64,000 nt of DNA from positions 2,914,001 to 2,978,000 of the forward strand of contig JAULSU010000003.1 of assembly GCA_030512335.1 (NCBI GenBank), in the 5' to 3' direction. Numbering within the stretch: the stretch's first letter is position 1; the number at the start of each line of letters is the position of its first letter. A model generated the notes under the pieces. That model saw only the letters and a list, made by a program, of their open reading frames with translations. It was not told the origin of the DNA and did not search any database. The DNA is from Immersiella caudata. Taxonomy: Eukaryota > Ascomycota > Sordariomycetes > Sordariales > Lasiosphaeriaceae. A program made the position numbers and the translations under genes. Shown in pieces: positions 1-12,429 of the stretch.

Positions 1-1083
1 GATGGATGCATTATTTGAGGCCACGAACGGGGATGCTCCTCTGATGGGAACGCTCCTCCAGGCAGCCTGCCACGACTATTGCAGTAATGCAGTAGGGGAA
101 GAAGTGTGGCGGATGAACGAAGAAGAACCAGCCACCAACGAGGTCCTCAGACCTAGCTAGGACCGCTGTCCCACATGCCGCTGCTGTCTGCGAAATTTGG
201 GGTTGATTGCCTGCAGGCAAGGCAGGCGTTTTTTTGCTCTTTTCCCCCCAAGGAAAAGGCAGGGCAAGAGCGCTTTTCTCCTCTTTATGCCCTGCCATGC
301 CGCCAGAGCGGTCCTGGCAGCAGGCTCGGACAAGCTTACCCACGCGGAAGCCAACCGAGCGATGAATCCTTCGCACGGAACCCAAGACAGCCGAGGAACC
401 ACTCACCCCGCGGCGTTAAAGCGCTTATGGGGTCGATGGTGGATGCAGCCTGGAAACTGTCGAATGGCTGAAGAGCCCGCGGCAGATGGAGGCGCCCATG
501 CACGCTAACGATGAGATGAGGTTCGCTACTTGTTGCGCTCACGGTACTGCACAGTACACGCTCCTGTGGTATGTGGCCAACGCGGTAGGACTGATGTCCC
601 GGTACCTCGCAGGCCGCGGGGCCGGTCGTAGGGCTTATCTCCCACACCCGGCCTGGGAAGGTGGGTTACATGGGAGAAAGCATGGGCTGTGGCTTGATGA
701 GGGGGGGGGGGTGGTGCCGCTCCCGAGCACAGGCGGAGTTGCGCTGGCTTGAGCGTTGATCCTTGACGACAGCGGCAGCAGCAACAGCAGAAAGCCCAGC
801 CCAGCCTAGGTCCGGGTCCTTTTTAAAAAACAGAAGGAACAGGCGGTTCGGTGTTCGGTGCACTCGCCCCGTCGTTTCCCCCAGTCCAGGGCGAGCGAAC
901 AGCATTCAACCGTTTGTCGTTGCATTGCAGTTGTGGAGGTTCGGTCACTTTATATGACTGCGAGGCACGGCCACATTGCCCAGCGCTGCGCGGCACGCGA
1001 GCTGGCATAACCAAACCCATCACTTTTTTCTTGTCGGTCGCCGTCCACTTCTTGGACTCGGCTTTCGAGGACCAACTGTCAAC
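1..1083. other. Upstream region of first Zn2Cys6 gene, no gene seen
   Basis: No open frame here looks like a protein; all are short and arginine/proline-rich in several overlapping frames, as expected of GC-rich noncoding DNA. An 11-base G run lies at 701-711. The last few hundred bases are presumably the promoter and leader of the regulator starting at 1084. Confidence 0.5.
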
Positions 1084-3825
1084 ATGTCACACACGCCGGC
1101 GACGCGCCCGACGAGACATCAGCACCAGCACCAGCACCAGCACCAGCCGCGGACGATAACGACAGGCCAGCGAGAGTTGCCGGGCGACGGCGGAGACGAC
1201 GACATGATGGGGTGTGAGTCGGACTCGCCTACCCCGTCGGCGGCGAGACATGGTCAGTCGGGCCGGAAAGGGTCTAAAAAAGTGAGAACGGGGTGTATCA
1301 CTTGCAAGTGAGTGCGAGCCTGCTCCGAAGACTTCCTCAACTCCCTCGCATACCTCGCCTCGAACGAAGACGCTCGTATCAGCACGGCTGCGTATGGATC
1401 TGCTCCTGTCTGGAGGGAGCCGATCTGCCAATTTCTCTTCTTCCTTTTTCATGCTCGGCCCATAAAAGAGCATCGGCTGACGTGGAGGGCGGGCAGAATT
1501 CGCAAGGTCAAGTGTGATGAGGCCAAGCCGTTCTGCACACGATGTACCAAGACGGGCCGGCGATGTGACGGCTATCTGGACGCCAAAAGCATGGCCCAGC
1601 GTCGGCGTCGCACCCAGCAGCTCGTCGGCGGCGGCGCGTGCGACCCGCACACGCCGCCGTTGCCGCCCTTCGAGTGGGCATCGGCGGACGAGAAACGCTC
1701 GTTCCACTTCTTCCAGCACGTCACGGCGCCGTGTCTGTCCGGGGACTTCGACGCAGCCTTTTGGAGGGTCATTGTTCTGCAGATATGCCAGAGCGAGCCG
1801 GCCGTCAGGCACGCGGTGCTGGCTGTGAGCAGTCTGCACGAGAGCATGATGGCGCCGGCGTCATACGGAGACGCCGAGGATCGACATTCGTTTGCGCTGT
1901 CGCAGTACAACCGGGCCATTGCGTGCCTGCTCGACCAGATGCGGGACGTGGACGCCAGGCCGCTGGTGCCGCTGCTCACGTGTGTGCTGTTTGTGTGCAT
2001 CGAGCTGATGCAAAACAAGGACAGGGAGAGCTTGCTGCATCTGGACCAGGGGCGGCAGATTCTCAGCCAGCTGGGGAGGAAACCCGCGGCGAGGAGCCCC
2101 GAGGTCGAGATCATCAAGCAGCATCTGGTGCCCATGTACACGCGCTTCAGCTTGACGTCCTGGCTGATCGGAGGAGACCCCGCCGCCATACCGACGCCGC
2201 TCAAGATGCTTGCCGACGTGCCGATGCTGTTCGATGCGATTTCCGATGTCCGATACACGCTGTACGACCTGATGGACGAGTGTCTGCGCTTCGTCAAGAA
2301 GACGCACGCGGCCAAGTTTGAGGAGGCGTCGCAGGAGGATATGCGCGGGTTCGAAAAGGAGCAGGACTACCTGCTGGGCAAGATTGCGAAATTCAACGTC
2401 GCTTTCTCACTCTACCAGTCATCGCACCCGAGGGATGCGCCGCCCGGGGCAATCGCGCTGGCGCAAATACACGTCCACACGACGTACATTTGGACCTCGA
2501 CGGCGCTCAGCACCGGGGAGGGGGAATTTGACAGCCATGTTTCGACGTTTTCGAGCATCATCCCGCTCGCGGCGAGCTTCATGGATGCGGTAGCGGGCTC
2601 AGCTAGCACGGCGACGGGGAAGAGTCCAACTTTGACGACGACGACGACGACGACGATGACGGCGGCGACGACGGACGCACGACGATTTTCCAACCTGTTC
2701 ACGTTTGAGATGCACGTCATTGCGCCGCTCTACTACGTTGCGACCAAGTGCAGACATCCGCTGATTCGACGGGCAGCGCTGGACCTGCTGCGCAGGAATC
2801 CGGCGAGAAGAGAAAACCTGTGGCGGGCGAATGTCATGGCGGCTATTGCCGACCAGACAATCCGCTTGGAGGAGAAGCACTTGCTGATGGAGAGGTCAGC
2901 TTCGCCCGCGGGGGCGCTGCCGACGGCAATACCGCCGTTTGTGGCTCCCTTTGTTCCTGGCGAACTCTGGGAGAACACGATGCGGGATGCCCCCATGGGA
3001 GAAGATGTGTTTAGGTCGAGCGCTGCGTCTCAACCGCCAACAACACCGGGCCCGCCCCCTCCGAGGACGACGTATAGCGGCTACGATGCGACGCCAGCTC
3101 TCGTTAGCGAGCCTTCGCCGAACAGCGGGCTAAACATGACGCTGGGAGGACTCTCGCAGTTGCCCATTGATCCGTCGTTGTTGTACGACACATCCGAGGT
3201 GGCGACCACGTCGGTGCACTCCTTCAGCGCGGCGCCTTCGATCGCATCCTCGTTTGACGAGCTGTCGGCGCCGACCATTTTCGTCGCTGGCAGTGGGACA
3301 CCGGTGACGACCATGGCGGACATCTCATCCCCGTTACCACCGTCTTGGGGGCATCAATCCCATCATCATCATCATCAGCAGCAGCAGCAGCACTCTCAGC
3401 AACACCACCGACAACCACCACAAAATCACCATCAACAGCAACAACAGCTTCATAGAACCCCGCCGGGCATTTCGCTCGAACCACCCACGCCCTCCAACGC
3501 TCGACCGTACAGCCACGGTGACAACACAGATGCTTGGGCGCCGTTCCGAACGGGCCCTGGGGCGGGTCAAAGCACAGGGGTATCGTCCCACTCGCACTCA
3601 CGCTCTTCGCTGTCGTCCTCATCTCCGGACGAGTTGCGCATTCTGGCGAGCGCCATAGGGCTGGGACGCAGCGGGGATGCGCCGTTTGACGTGCCAGAAC
3701 GATTCCGTGTCCAGGAGGCCATCATTGGGCCGGATAAAGACGATGGACTTTGGGTCATGATGTTTAGGAAGCTGGGAGGGCGAGGGGGAGATTGGGATGT
3801 TACAAGCGAGTACATTTGTGTCTAG
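1084..3825 (+). CDS. Zn2Cys6 transcription factor with fungal-specific TF domain (PF11951 type)
   Basis: Predicted nuclear DNA-binding activator or repressor of about 850 residues in two exons, 1084-1307 and 1497-3825. The 189 bp intron (GTGAGT...GCAG) falls inside the zinc cluster just after the second cysteine, a common place in this family; splicing restores CITCKIRKVKCDE with Cys71, 74, 81, 88, 91 and 98. Residues after about 140 (FHFFQHVTAPCLSGDF and following) resemble the start of the PF11951 fungal-specific domain, which spans most of the middle. The N-terminus has a His-Gln dipeptide run and the C-terminal third is low complexity (Thr run, His/Gln runs at 3356-3450, Ser-rich) before a conserved-looking tail near residues 780-850. 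The start at 1084 is the first ATG in frame with the cluster. Target genes cannot be inferred. Domain assignment is firm; function is generic. Confidence 0.9.
1118..1148 (+). repeat. In-gene CAGCAC repeat coding His-Gln
   Basis: About five tandem copies of the hexamer CAGCAC/CACCAG encode an alternating His-Gln stretch at residues 12-21 of the first Zn2Cys6 protein. Confidence 0.85.
2632..2675 (+). repeat. In-gene GAC/ACG trinucleotide tract
   Basis: A run of ACG-like triplets inside the first Zn2Cys6 gene encodes a polythreonine stretch followed by an Ala/Thr-rich segment. It interrupts the regulatory domain, probably as a surface loop. Confidence 0.8.
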
Positions 3826-3854
3826 GGAAATACACAAGCGCAGGCGGTTGCAGG

Positions 3855-3893
<39 letters not shown>

Positions 3894-3913
3894 ATATGCA
3901 TATATATATATAT
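3855..3913. repeat. Compound TA/TG microsatellite
   Basis: A (TA)n-(TG)n-(TA)n microsatellite of about 59 bp begins 30 bp past the stop of the first Zn2Cys6 gene. It is nearly pure alternating purine-pyrimidine and sits in the probable 3' untranslated region. Confidence 0.95.
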
Positions 3914-4382
3914 GATGGAATTCCGGAAACTGTTGCAGTTTAGATACCCTGGCTTGGCTTGTTTTCTTGCGCGTTGGGCGGTCATTTTTGGCTCGAAAAG
4001 TGCAAGGCGAGATACGGGGTAGCAAAGGATTATGGACTGGGCTCTGGGCTGGCACATAGCATTTGCAGGGGATCAGACTCACCATTAAAACCTTTATTGG
4101 TTGCCTTGGTACATGCAGTTGGGGCCTAGGTTGTCCCAATCTTTTATACCCGCGTGGGAAGTCCCGGAGTCGGGGTAGGAGCGTAGCGTACCTGTGATGT
4201 CACGGCTTGTGGTCTAACGGCAGGGGCTGACCACGACTCCAACTCTACCGCCAAAGATACCTGACAACAAGAGTGGATACCTGGTAGGTTGCGATATCAT
4301 TCCTCTTTGCCATTGACTTGCACAGGCCTATTTCAACACCCTGGTTTACACCTGGATCCTCGACTGGGGATATACGAATACA
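3914..4382. other. Intergenic, promoter side of AhpC/TSA-like gene
   Basis: No protein or RNA gene recognised. It holds the 3' flank of the Zn2Cys6 gene and the promoter/leader of the next plus-strand gene. Confidence 0.4.
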
Positions 4383-5295
4383 ATGTCCGCAAACCTCCCT
4401 CCCATCCCACGAGTCGGCGACCGCGCCCCGTGGTGCGACGAGATCCCCTTTCCTAGTCCCAAGCCCATGTTGCTTGTTTTTCTACGGCACTGCGGCGATC
4501 CATGTATTTATCCCCCCCCCCCTTCCCTCCCTCCTCTTCCAACCCCCGGATAGTACCTGCAGAGGTACTTACAAAGAGAGATAAACAGTCGCAGAAAAAA
4601 CATTCAACCTCCTAACTTCCTTCTCAACTCGCCACCCCGAGATATCCTGCGTCGCCGTATCGCATTCCCCGCGCGAAGCAACCGAGAAATGGGTCGTGGA
4701 TGTCGGCGGAGAGTGGGAAGTAGAAGTGGTGGTGGATGAGGATCGAAAATTATACAGGGCTTGGGGGCTGGGGGATACGGGTGCTTGGCATGAGTTTAAT
4801 CCGAGGGTGTTGGTTAATGCTTATAAGCTGGGGAGTAAGTTTGTTTTCCTTGCTTGTTTGGGTGGATCAGGGGGGCACGGGGGAGAATGCTGATGCGGAA
4901 ATGATAGGGGACGAAGGTATCTGGGGGACGCAGGAGCAGAGCGGGAGTCGGTGGCAAACGGGGGGGGCGTTTGGGGTTGACACCGGGGGTTGGATCAGGT
5001 GGTGAGTTTTTTTTTTGGAGTTTTTTTTTGGTAGTCCCCAAGGGGTAGGATGGAAGTTGCTGACTTGAATAGGGTTAAGGTGGAGAGTGCGGCGGATGAC
5101 TTGCCGGATTTTGGTAAGTGGGATTTGGAGCGATTCCCTTTCCCCTTTTGTCTCTTTTTCGGTTGTCTCGGGAGCCGAGAGAGAGTTTTGCTCCTGATAC
5201 AATGGGAAAGTTGTCAAAAAGGAGATGATGAGCTGATGTTTGCCACAGAGGAGGCACTGAAGGCGTTGAAGAGGTCCAAGACGGGGCTAGCTTAG
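4383..5295 (+). CDS. AhpC/TSA-like (peroxiredoxin-like, thioredoxin-fold) protein
   Basis: A 182-residue protein spread over five exons: 4383-4503, 4589-4834, 4908-5001, 5073-5113 and 5249-5295. All phases close (549 nt). Introns are 71-135 bp with standard GT/AG ends. The N-terminal half has a beta strand then LVFLRHCGDPFAEKTF (Cys37), followed by ISCVAVSHSPREAT, a VGGEWEVEVVVDE segment and LYRAWGLG. The C-terminal half has EGIW...SGSRWQTGG and a short tail. From memory this matches fungal proteins annotated as AhpC/TSA antioxidant (PF13911-like), probably thiol peroxidases or redox proteins of unknown substrate. As I recall, relatives usually read RHCGCP at the active site, whereas here Asp39 replaces the second Cys. 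No single frame is open through the gene, so it is easy to miss. Family call moderate, exon model good. Confidence 0.72.
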
Positions 5296-5544
5296 TATGA
5301 GGTCGTGTTGTGGGACATGGAAGAGTAAATGGCTGGGTTTTCGACTTTCTCCTATTCTGGCACACACTTTGAGTATAGTTGAGACGTACAATTAATGAAC
5401 AGTGTCTATCATCCCTCAAGCTTTGCCGAGGATGTGTGACTCGAAAATGTATCTGACAAATGGCCAACACTTATCCAACACAAACGACTATTAAGCGGGG
5501 ATATTAAGACTACTGTTAGAACAAGAAACACGCACCGCCACCCA

Positions 5545-7145
5545 TCACCTCCCCAGCACCTCCTCAACAGCCGCCGCAATCCTCTCCACCATCTTTCCAA
5601 CCTCTCTGCTCGTCACATCATAGGCCGGCATGACCATGATATGATCCCCTTTCCCTTCCCCAGCACACCCCTGTCCCGCATACACCAATACGCCATGGCT
5701 CTTCATGGCGCACCTAAACACCCTCATGGCCACCTGCTTCTCCACCTCAAACGGCTCCTTCGTCTCCCTATCCTTTACAAACTCCACCCCCCAAAACAAC
5801 CCCTTCCCCCTTATATCCCCAACATGCCTGTGTCCACCCAGCCTCTCTGTCAACAATCTTTCCAGCAACCTCCCCTGAACCTGCACATTCCTCAGCAACC
5901 CCTCTTCTTGAATCACCTTTTGCACCCTCAACGCCACAGCCGCAACGACAGGGTGATTCTGATAGGTGTGCCCGTGCGTAAACGTTTTCCCCTCGGCCGT
6001 CATGAGGCTGGCGATCTTGCTCCCCACTAGCAGGGCAGAGGCGGGACAGTACCCCCCCGCGAACCCCTTGGCGATGGTTTGGAGGTCGGGAACGGCGTTG
6101 TAGGATTGCCAGGCGTGGAGGGTACCGGCGCGGGACATGCCGCACATTACTTCGTCGAAGATTAGGAGGGCGCTGGGGGACGAAAGGGGGGGGAAGTTAG
6201 TTTTTTTTTTTTTTTTTTTTTTTTTGTTTTTTTATTGGCGGTGGAAGGAAAGAAGAAAAAAAAAGGGAGGGGGAGGGGGAAGGGGAAGGGGCATACCCAT
6301 GACGGTGGCAGACGGAGCGGAGGGCGGAGAGGTAGTGAGGGACCGGAGGGACGCAGCCCAAAGCGGCGCCGACGATGGGCTCGACAAGGACAGCAGCGAC
6401 GGTGTCGGGACCCAGACGCTGGAATTCGGATTCGAGTTCTGCGATGCGGGCGGCGAGGAATTCAGAAGGGGAGGAAGAAGGTTGGCGGTAGGGATTGCAC
6501 GGCGGGATTTTGTGAAAGTTTGTTGGGGAGAGGAGAGGAGAAAAGGGGGCGCGGCGGGTGTGATGACCCGAGGCGGAGAGAGATCCGAGGGTTGTGCCGT
6601 GGTAGGATTCGCTGCGGGAGATGAAGTTGACTCTTTGGGGCTCGCCTCTCCATGTGTGGTATTCTCTGCTGAGCTTGAGAGCAGCCTCGACGGCTTCCGA
6701 GCCTGGTGCGCAATGTTAGATGTTGTTTGAGTTGCTCACTGGCATCCAGAGGAAGGGCCCTACCAGAGGACATCAAGTACACTTTTTGCATGGCTCCTCC
6801 GGTGCTCTCGATCAGCCAGTCGGAGAGCTCCTGGACGGCATTGGTCTTGAAGTGGGCGTACGAGACATATGAGCACTCCTTCATCTGGTTTGTGGCCGCC
6901 TTGATGATCTCCTTTCGGCCATGACCGATACAAGCTACACCGGCACCGCCGCATGCGTCGAGGATACGGGAACCGTCATTGGGATACCAGTAGTGGCCCT
7001 TGGCTTTGGTGAGGGTCAGGAGGCCGTCAAGAGCTGATGATGTGGACCAAGGGATATCTTCCGGGAGCGTGTCTGAGCTGCTGCCTGCTGCCTCAATTTT
7101 CTGGGGGGGAAGCGGAGGGCGGCGAGAGGAGAATACTTGGCCCAT
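5545..7145 (-). CDS. Class III PLP-dependent aminotransferase
   Basis: A 471-residue member of the ornithine/GABA/beta-alanine aminotransferase superfamily, in three exons read on the minus strand: 7145-6764, 6702-6297 and 6172-5545. Introns are 61 and 124 bp and phases close. Visible motifs: WYPNDGSRILDACGGAGVACIGH near the N-terminus, SGSEAVEAALKLSREY after the first splice, SYHGTT, EPIVGAALGC, FDEVMCGMSRAGT (Asp269 would contact the pyridine nitrogen) and IAKGFAGGY, whose Lys298 should form the Schiff base. HTYQNHPV matches the phosphate-binding loop. No targeting peptide is obvious, so cytosolic is likely. The donor-acceptor pair cannot be fixed: family members use omega-amino acids, GABA or adenosylmethionine-type donors. 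It converges on the AhpC/TSA-like gene with 249 bp between stops. Confidence 0.9.
6173..6296 (-). repeat. Homopurine/homopyrimidine tract inside aminotransferase intron
   Basis: The second intron of the aminotransferase contains T25 at 6201-6225 on the plus strand, then another T run after one G, and an almost pure purine block at 6241-6292. In the transcript this gives a C/U-rich 5' half and a long poly(A) stretch. It remains within normal splice borders. Confidence 0.85.
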
Positions 7146-10100
7146 TGTAGAGTCAGGGATGGCTATGGAGAGAAAGGGGTAAGCGATGAGGTGAGTGACG
7201 GCAGATAGGGGGACGAGGACACCGGCATCTGAGGAGAGCGCCTATTCCAACTTTTATATTCCCATCATCACACATACCTAGGGCTCACTCATCTCTTTGC
7301 CCAGCCCCCGTTGGCTGCGAGCCGGCCGGACCGCATCCCGCATGAAGCTGCAGGAGAGAACCGCCTGATGAGCGAGTTCCTCGACGGGATGGCTACCGAG
7401 TGTGGCACTCCGCGGATGTCCGGGAACGGCGAGCCGATGGACCTGGAAGAGTTCGGTGTAGCTTCGACAAGCCAATGATCTCAGGGGTAGCCCATAGGGA
7501 GAGCTCTTGCGGCCCACCATAGCAACATTGCGTCACCCCTTACTCCATTTCACCTGCAGTAGAAAACAAGGATAAACACGAGGACTGGGAGCGTGACACC
7601 TTGCCTCTCTGGGCCCAGCAGGCTCGGTGTAGCTGGTGTGCCTGACCGCCGTCCGCATCCCATCATTGCCTGTTGCAGATGGTCTCGCAGCGTTGGTCCT
7701 CCCGAGGTCGAGTTCCCAGGTGAAGGTGCATAGGCGAGGAAGTTGGCGAAATGATCCCATCTATGTCGATGCTGTGATGACTAGCAGGGAGCGGTCTAGA
7801 TCCAGGACCTAGGACCAAGGACCCAGCTAGGCAACCCGCCGGCACGCACGGAACGAGGGCTGTCTTCCTCCCTCCCGCTAGCCGGATACCGGATGTCGGA
7901 CGAGCAGGCGCAAATGTATGTCATGCTAGGCCACACGATAAGGCGCGGCGCGCAGACAGCGGCATGGCATGGCAACCGACATGGTTGTGGTCGGCCAGGA
8001 TGCGCAGCTAGGCAAAACAAGTCCCACGAGTGACCTGAGTACGAGCCGCCCGCCTGCGCGTCTGGCATCATTGACGGCAGACAGCCATGCCATGTGGTGG
8101 CCATCGACTGGAGAGAAGTTAGCTGCCGTTGCCGTGCATGGTAATACAAAAGAGAAAAATAAGAAAGAAGAAAGAAAACTCTCCGTCTTGACCCAAAGTC
8201 TCGGGTCCAAACTGTTGTAACACACCTGACCACTTGGCTCGCTCTGCCGAGGAGCGAAAACGGCGCTGGGTGCAACGCGGCACTGTCCCCTTGTTGTCTC
8301 TCATGCCATCATGACGTTTGACAGACGCCGGCTGAAGCAAGGGAGGTCATCCGAACTACGGCTCTGTCACCTGCCGCATCCTCCTTTCCCTCTTGCCGGC
8401 AAGAAACCATCGGTCCGCTTCAACTCTGGCGACTAGGGCCGGATGGAGAAAAGGAAATGCCGCGGGCACACGCACCATGGCACGGGGCGGGTAGTCAGCC
8501 GGAACCAAAGGCAGACAAGCATGCCCAACCGCATCCCTTGCTTTCGTGTCGTGCCATCGTGCCATGCTCTACCCACGTGTGTAACCACCCAGTGTTATCT
8601 CTTCACTCGTCGAGGGATCTCACCAAGACCTTCGACCAGTATGAAAGACAAAGAGAAAAAAAAACAGAAGCAAAACAAACATAACCCTTCCCGGCGCAAA
8701 CCCCCCTCCCAGCCTCAACCACACTCCGCATGGAACTCCAAGGTGAACCCCAGCACCTGTCAGAGACAAGGCTCAACAACTGGTAGCTGCATGCCAAACC
8801 AACCGTCGCCGAACCAAAATATCGACGCACACGCGCAGGTATCACCATCCTCGCCTTCACGGACGGCTTCCCACATACGAACACGAACGGGAGCCACAGT
8901 ACGACTCTACCCCCGGCCTCACTCCCGGCTCTACTCCCGTCATCCAAGAGCACCAAACCCACCAAAGAAACCACTGCAAAGGAAAGTAACGAGAAGAAAC
9001 AAACCCCAAAGTGGGCTGATGCAACGTACCACCATAACAATACCGCAAACTTCCTCCCACAAGCATCTTATAATTGGCAGCCGCCCTCCGAACAAACACT
9101 TCCCGTTCCCGGGCCGAACGGCCCCCATTCACCCCTCCCCACCCTCCCATCCTCAAATCACAAAACATCCATGTCACTCATCCTACCATCCCCGACCCCT
9201 CGCCTCGTTGTCTCGCATTCGGCTCGCCTCCTGTGGCTGGCAGGCAACCCTGCATAACATGACGTGAAGAACCTGCCTTTGGCCATCTTCCTCACCGCTC
9301 GATCATGCCACATGCACGGTCCATGCATGTTTTGCATGCCAATGAATGGGTGACGGCCGGACACAACGCGGGGAAGCCGAAGCGGCGCTGCTCGCTACCG
9401 GAATAGACCTCACCGACAATCGGCAGGTACTCGGGACGTCTGTCAGGACCGGGCCGGTTGATGACACTGTATGTTTAGTGCCCCTCCCCTCTGTCCACAC
9501 TGCCGGCCCACCTTCGGCAGGTCAAATGGAGATAAGGATATGCGAAGGGAACGGATACCTCCCCGTGCATAGGTACCATACCATACTAACCAAGAAAGCA
9601 AACAGAGTAGGTCCGAACAGATGGTAATCCTACAACGAGTTATATTTTGGGCCCAGTCTTGCTTTGCCTTGTATGGCAGCAAAACCTCCAAGGACCAGAA
9701 AGTGTGTGCCTTGCCTTGCCTATACGTACCATCCATCCGTCCTCCACCATACTGCGTGTGAACATCTCAACGTGGCCTCCCAACATCACTTAAAGATACA
9801 TGATACATGAGCCCGTTGCAACAGGACAAAGAGTTGCGCCGAGCCGAGAGAACTTTTGCAAAGTAAAAATGTACCTTTCGAGGAGAACAAAATGACAAAG
9901 CAGAAAGAGGAACAGAATAATGAAGTGGAAACTGTGCATGACCCCTGTCGGGGGAAACATGCCCGCCCCGGTGGTATCAATATTGCCACATTCGTACCGT
10001 TTTTGCAATACAATCGGATCGCATCAGGCTGCCAGACTTGATAAAATTCGTCGTCGTCATCGATCCGTTTCGCTTTGGGTAATGTTGGGCGTGTCGCCAT

Positions 10101-10258
10101 CTTTACAGGCTTTCGTGGGCTTAGAATGGCGCAACTAAACGCTGCCTCCCGCAGCAAGGTCACCGTTGGGGGCAGGCTGGGTCGGCTTGCCTGGACCAAC
10201 CTGGTGATAACTTCCAATACTTTGGAATCCCCTAGCAGACGGTTAGCACAAGGCTGTA
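7146..10258. other. 3.1 kb intergenic region, no supportable gene
   Basis: It lies between the promoter of the aminotransferase (left) and the 3' end of the forkhead gene (right). An open frame at 8443-9267 (+) encodes a Pro/His/Arg-rich sequence with no domain and overlaps equally long frames on other strands, so I do not call it. No tRNA or 5S motif seen. Part of the right side is probably forkhead 3' untranslated sequence. Confidence 0.5.
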
Positions 10259-12429
10259 TCACGCGCTCAGGCCGACGTACTTGGTCAGGTCAAAACCTTG
10301 GTCCTCCTCAGCCTCCGCTGGGCTGGGAGGGTCTACCGCTGTCGCGCGGCCGGGTCTTGTCGGGCTCGGGATCGGGACTGGTGACTTGCTCCGCGCTGGA
10401 GCTGGGCTGCTGCTTGGGGGTGGCAGCCCTCCGGTCGCCTTCGTCGGGCTTAGGTCGAGCTGAACGGGCTTTAGCGGCGTACTTGAAATGTCGGCATATT
10501 TCCAGAACGGGGCAGGTGAGCTCGTCGGCATGTGTTGGCTAGGTCGCTGTGCTGTGCTTGGGGGAGCGAGTTTGGGGTGGACCCGGTGTGGTGCCGGCGT
10601 AACAAAGGACGCACCGTCTTCTTGCAAATACGACGATGTCAACGTCGGCGATCCCGGTGCATTCTCCACCAGGCCTAGTGTGCTCGATGTGTTCGGCTTT
10701 CTGAGACGCGGTAGCGGGCTCCCATCCGCACCAGCTCCAGCCTCGTCCGGGAGCGGCTTGCGAGAACCGCGCACAGGAGTCAAAAGTGACTCGCGAAGCG
10801 CCGAGCGCGGCTGGGGAGATCCAGAGGGCGAGACCTTCCGCTTTCGCACCGAAGTGGGATCTCTAGCGGCCATGTCTTTTGGGCCCTGGGTGATGTAGTT
10901 CAGCTGGCTTGGTGAGGATGGATTGGACGAGCCGCGGTGACCTCCTCGGCCGCCTCGGTAGGCATTATGAATCATCTCCTCCCGGCTCTCTGGCACAAGC
11001 TGCCACTTCATCCCCTTGCCGGGCTCATCGGAGGATCTTGCGACCTTCTCGAACGCCTTGTTCAGGGAAAGGTTGTGGCGAATCGAGTTCTGTCCGCGTT
11101 AGTTCGTACACCGCATGGCGGGTTCCCGGAAAAGCTCACCTGCCACCCACTGGGCGCTTGATGTCGATAATACGCATACCGTGAGATGATGAAGGTATAA
11201 ATGCCGGCCAAATTTAGCTTCTCCTCTTCCGTGGAGACGATTGCCTGCGTGATCATCTGTGCATAGCTATACTGGGGCTTGATGTGCTTATTCTCATCCA
11301 AGCTGAGGTCTACATCGGAATTACTCATCAACAGCGGGCCGGCCGGGGTATCCAGGATATGTGGTGATCGGTGCGCCGGCGTGGCCCGAGACCGGGCCGC
11401 GGAAGACGGGGGGGTGCCAGGACGCTTGTAGTCAGGCGGTGCGGGTGCCAGCGACCTCTGCAGCGAGCCTTGGCTACGCGAAGCCTTGCCCTGGGGGCTC
11501 GAGTGAGAGCCGTGACCGTCCCCTGACGGAAGGGGATGGCGAGCAGGACGAGATGATTCCCCAAGGCGCGGTATGCTGGCCCGCTCCATGTACTGGGGGG
11601 CGATGTTGAGGGGGCTCAGCTCAGACGGGAGCACAAACATCATCTCGACGCCACCAACCTCAATGACGTCGCCGCTGTTAAGGGGGCGTGTGTCGTTTTG
11701 CTTCCATGGCGTCCCGTTCACCTTCAATGCGTTCCGTCCTTTAACTTCCAGACACCACTTCGACTCGTTTCCGTTGAAGTATATGCTCGCATGCTGGCGA
11801 GAAATGACCTTGCTGGGGCCGAGATCAATGTGCACCGCTGTTGCGTCTTCGCGGTCGTTGCCGCTTGCAGACTCCGACTCGGCGCGACGTTGGAGAGCTG
11901 GTTCTGAGGAGCGGCCAATGTTGACGATGAGTTGGGTAACGTAGTATGTCCAGTCCCGCGCGGCGATCTTCGCATATGCCTTGACCCCATCCTTATTAGA
12001 CTCATGGATGCTGTTGGAATGCTCCCGGCTCGCGACGACCGGGACCTCGGGCGTGATGAAATGCTGCGTCACTCGAGTGACGACCGAATCGTCGTCTTCC
12101 ATGTTGACGCTCTGGTCGGCTTGGAGGGACGAGTCACCCTCCTCGGTTTGGTCGGTGGGCACATCATCGCTCTGTTCGGACAAGGGGTTTTGTTAGCAAC
12201 GAATGAGAATAGGATGCGGGAAGCACAGAAATGCGCGACATGCGCAGGAGACAAAGCCGAGTCCTGCACTCGGCGACGAGGGCGGGCGCGGGCGGAGTTG
12301 CCTCGGGGCGCAATTTTTATTTACCTTCTTTGCGCGTTTGGAGGGGCGCGACGGCGACGAGTCCTCTGCGACCCCATCGCCGCGCACTTCCCGGCGTGCG
12401 CGATTGGCGCGCTTTCCTGGCGAAACCAT
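10259..12429 (-). CDS. FHA plus forkhead transcription factor (Fkh1/Fkh2 type)
   Basis: A 655-residue nuclear regulator in three exons: 12429-12325, 12171-11140 and 11089-10259; introns of 153 and 50 bp, all phase 0. Exon 1 ends in a basic PSRPSKRAKK stretch that may act as a nuclear localisation signal. An FHA domain spans about residues 103-215 (NIGRSSE, SRQHASI, ALKVNGT, GDVIEVGG) and binds phosphothreonine. The forkhead winged helix spans about 333-420: KPQYSYAQMITQAI, the second intron after GWQ, then NSIRHNLSLNKAFEKV, the recognition helix. The C-terminus is Pro/Ser-rich. This domain pair is diagnostic of Fkh1/Fkh2 proteins, which control cell-cycle (G2/M) genes with Mcm1 in yeast. In filamentous fungi there is usually one copy, linked to growth and conidiation. 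Domains are certain; targets are inferred. Confidence 0.94.

Noticed and set aside
8443..9267. 274-codon open frame in the 3.1 kb gap
   Set aside because: Composition is Pro/His/Arg/Ser noise, overlapping frames on the minus strand are as long, and no motif or intron signal supports it.
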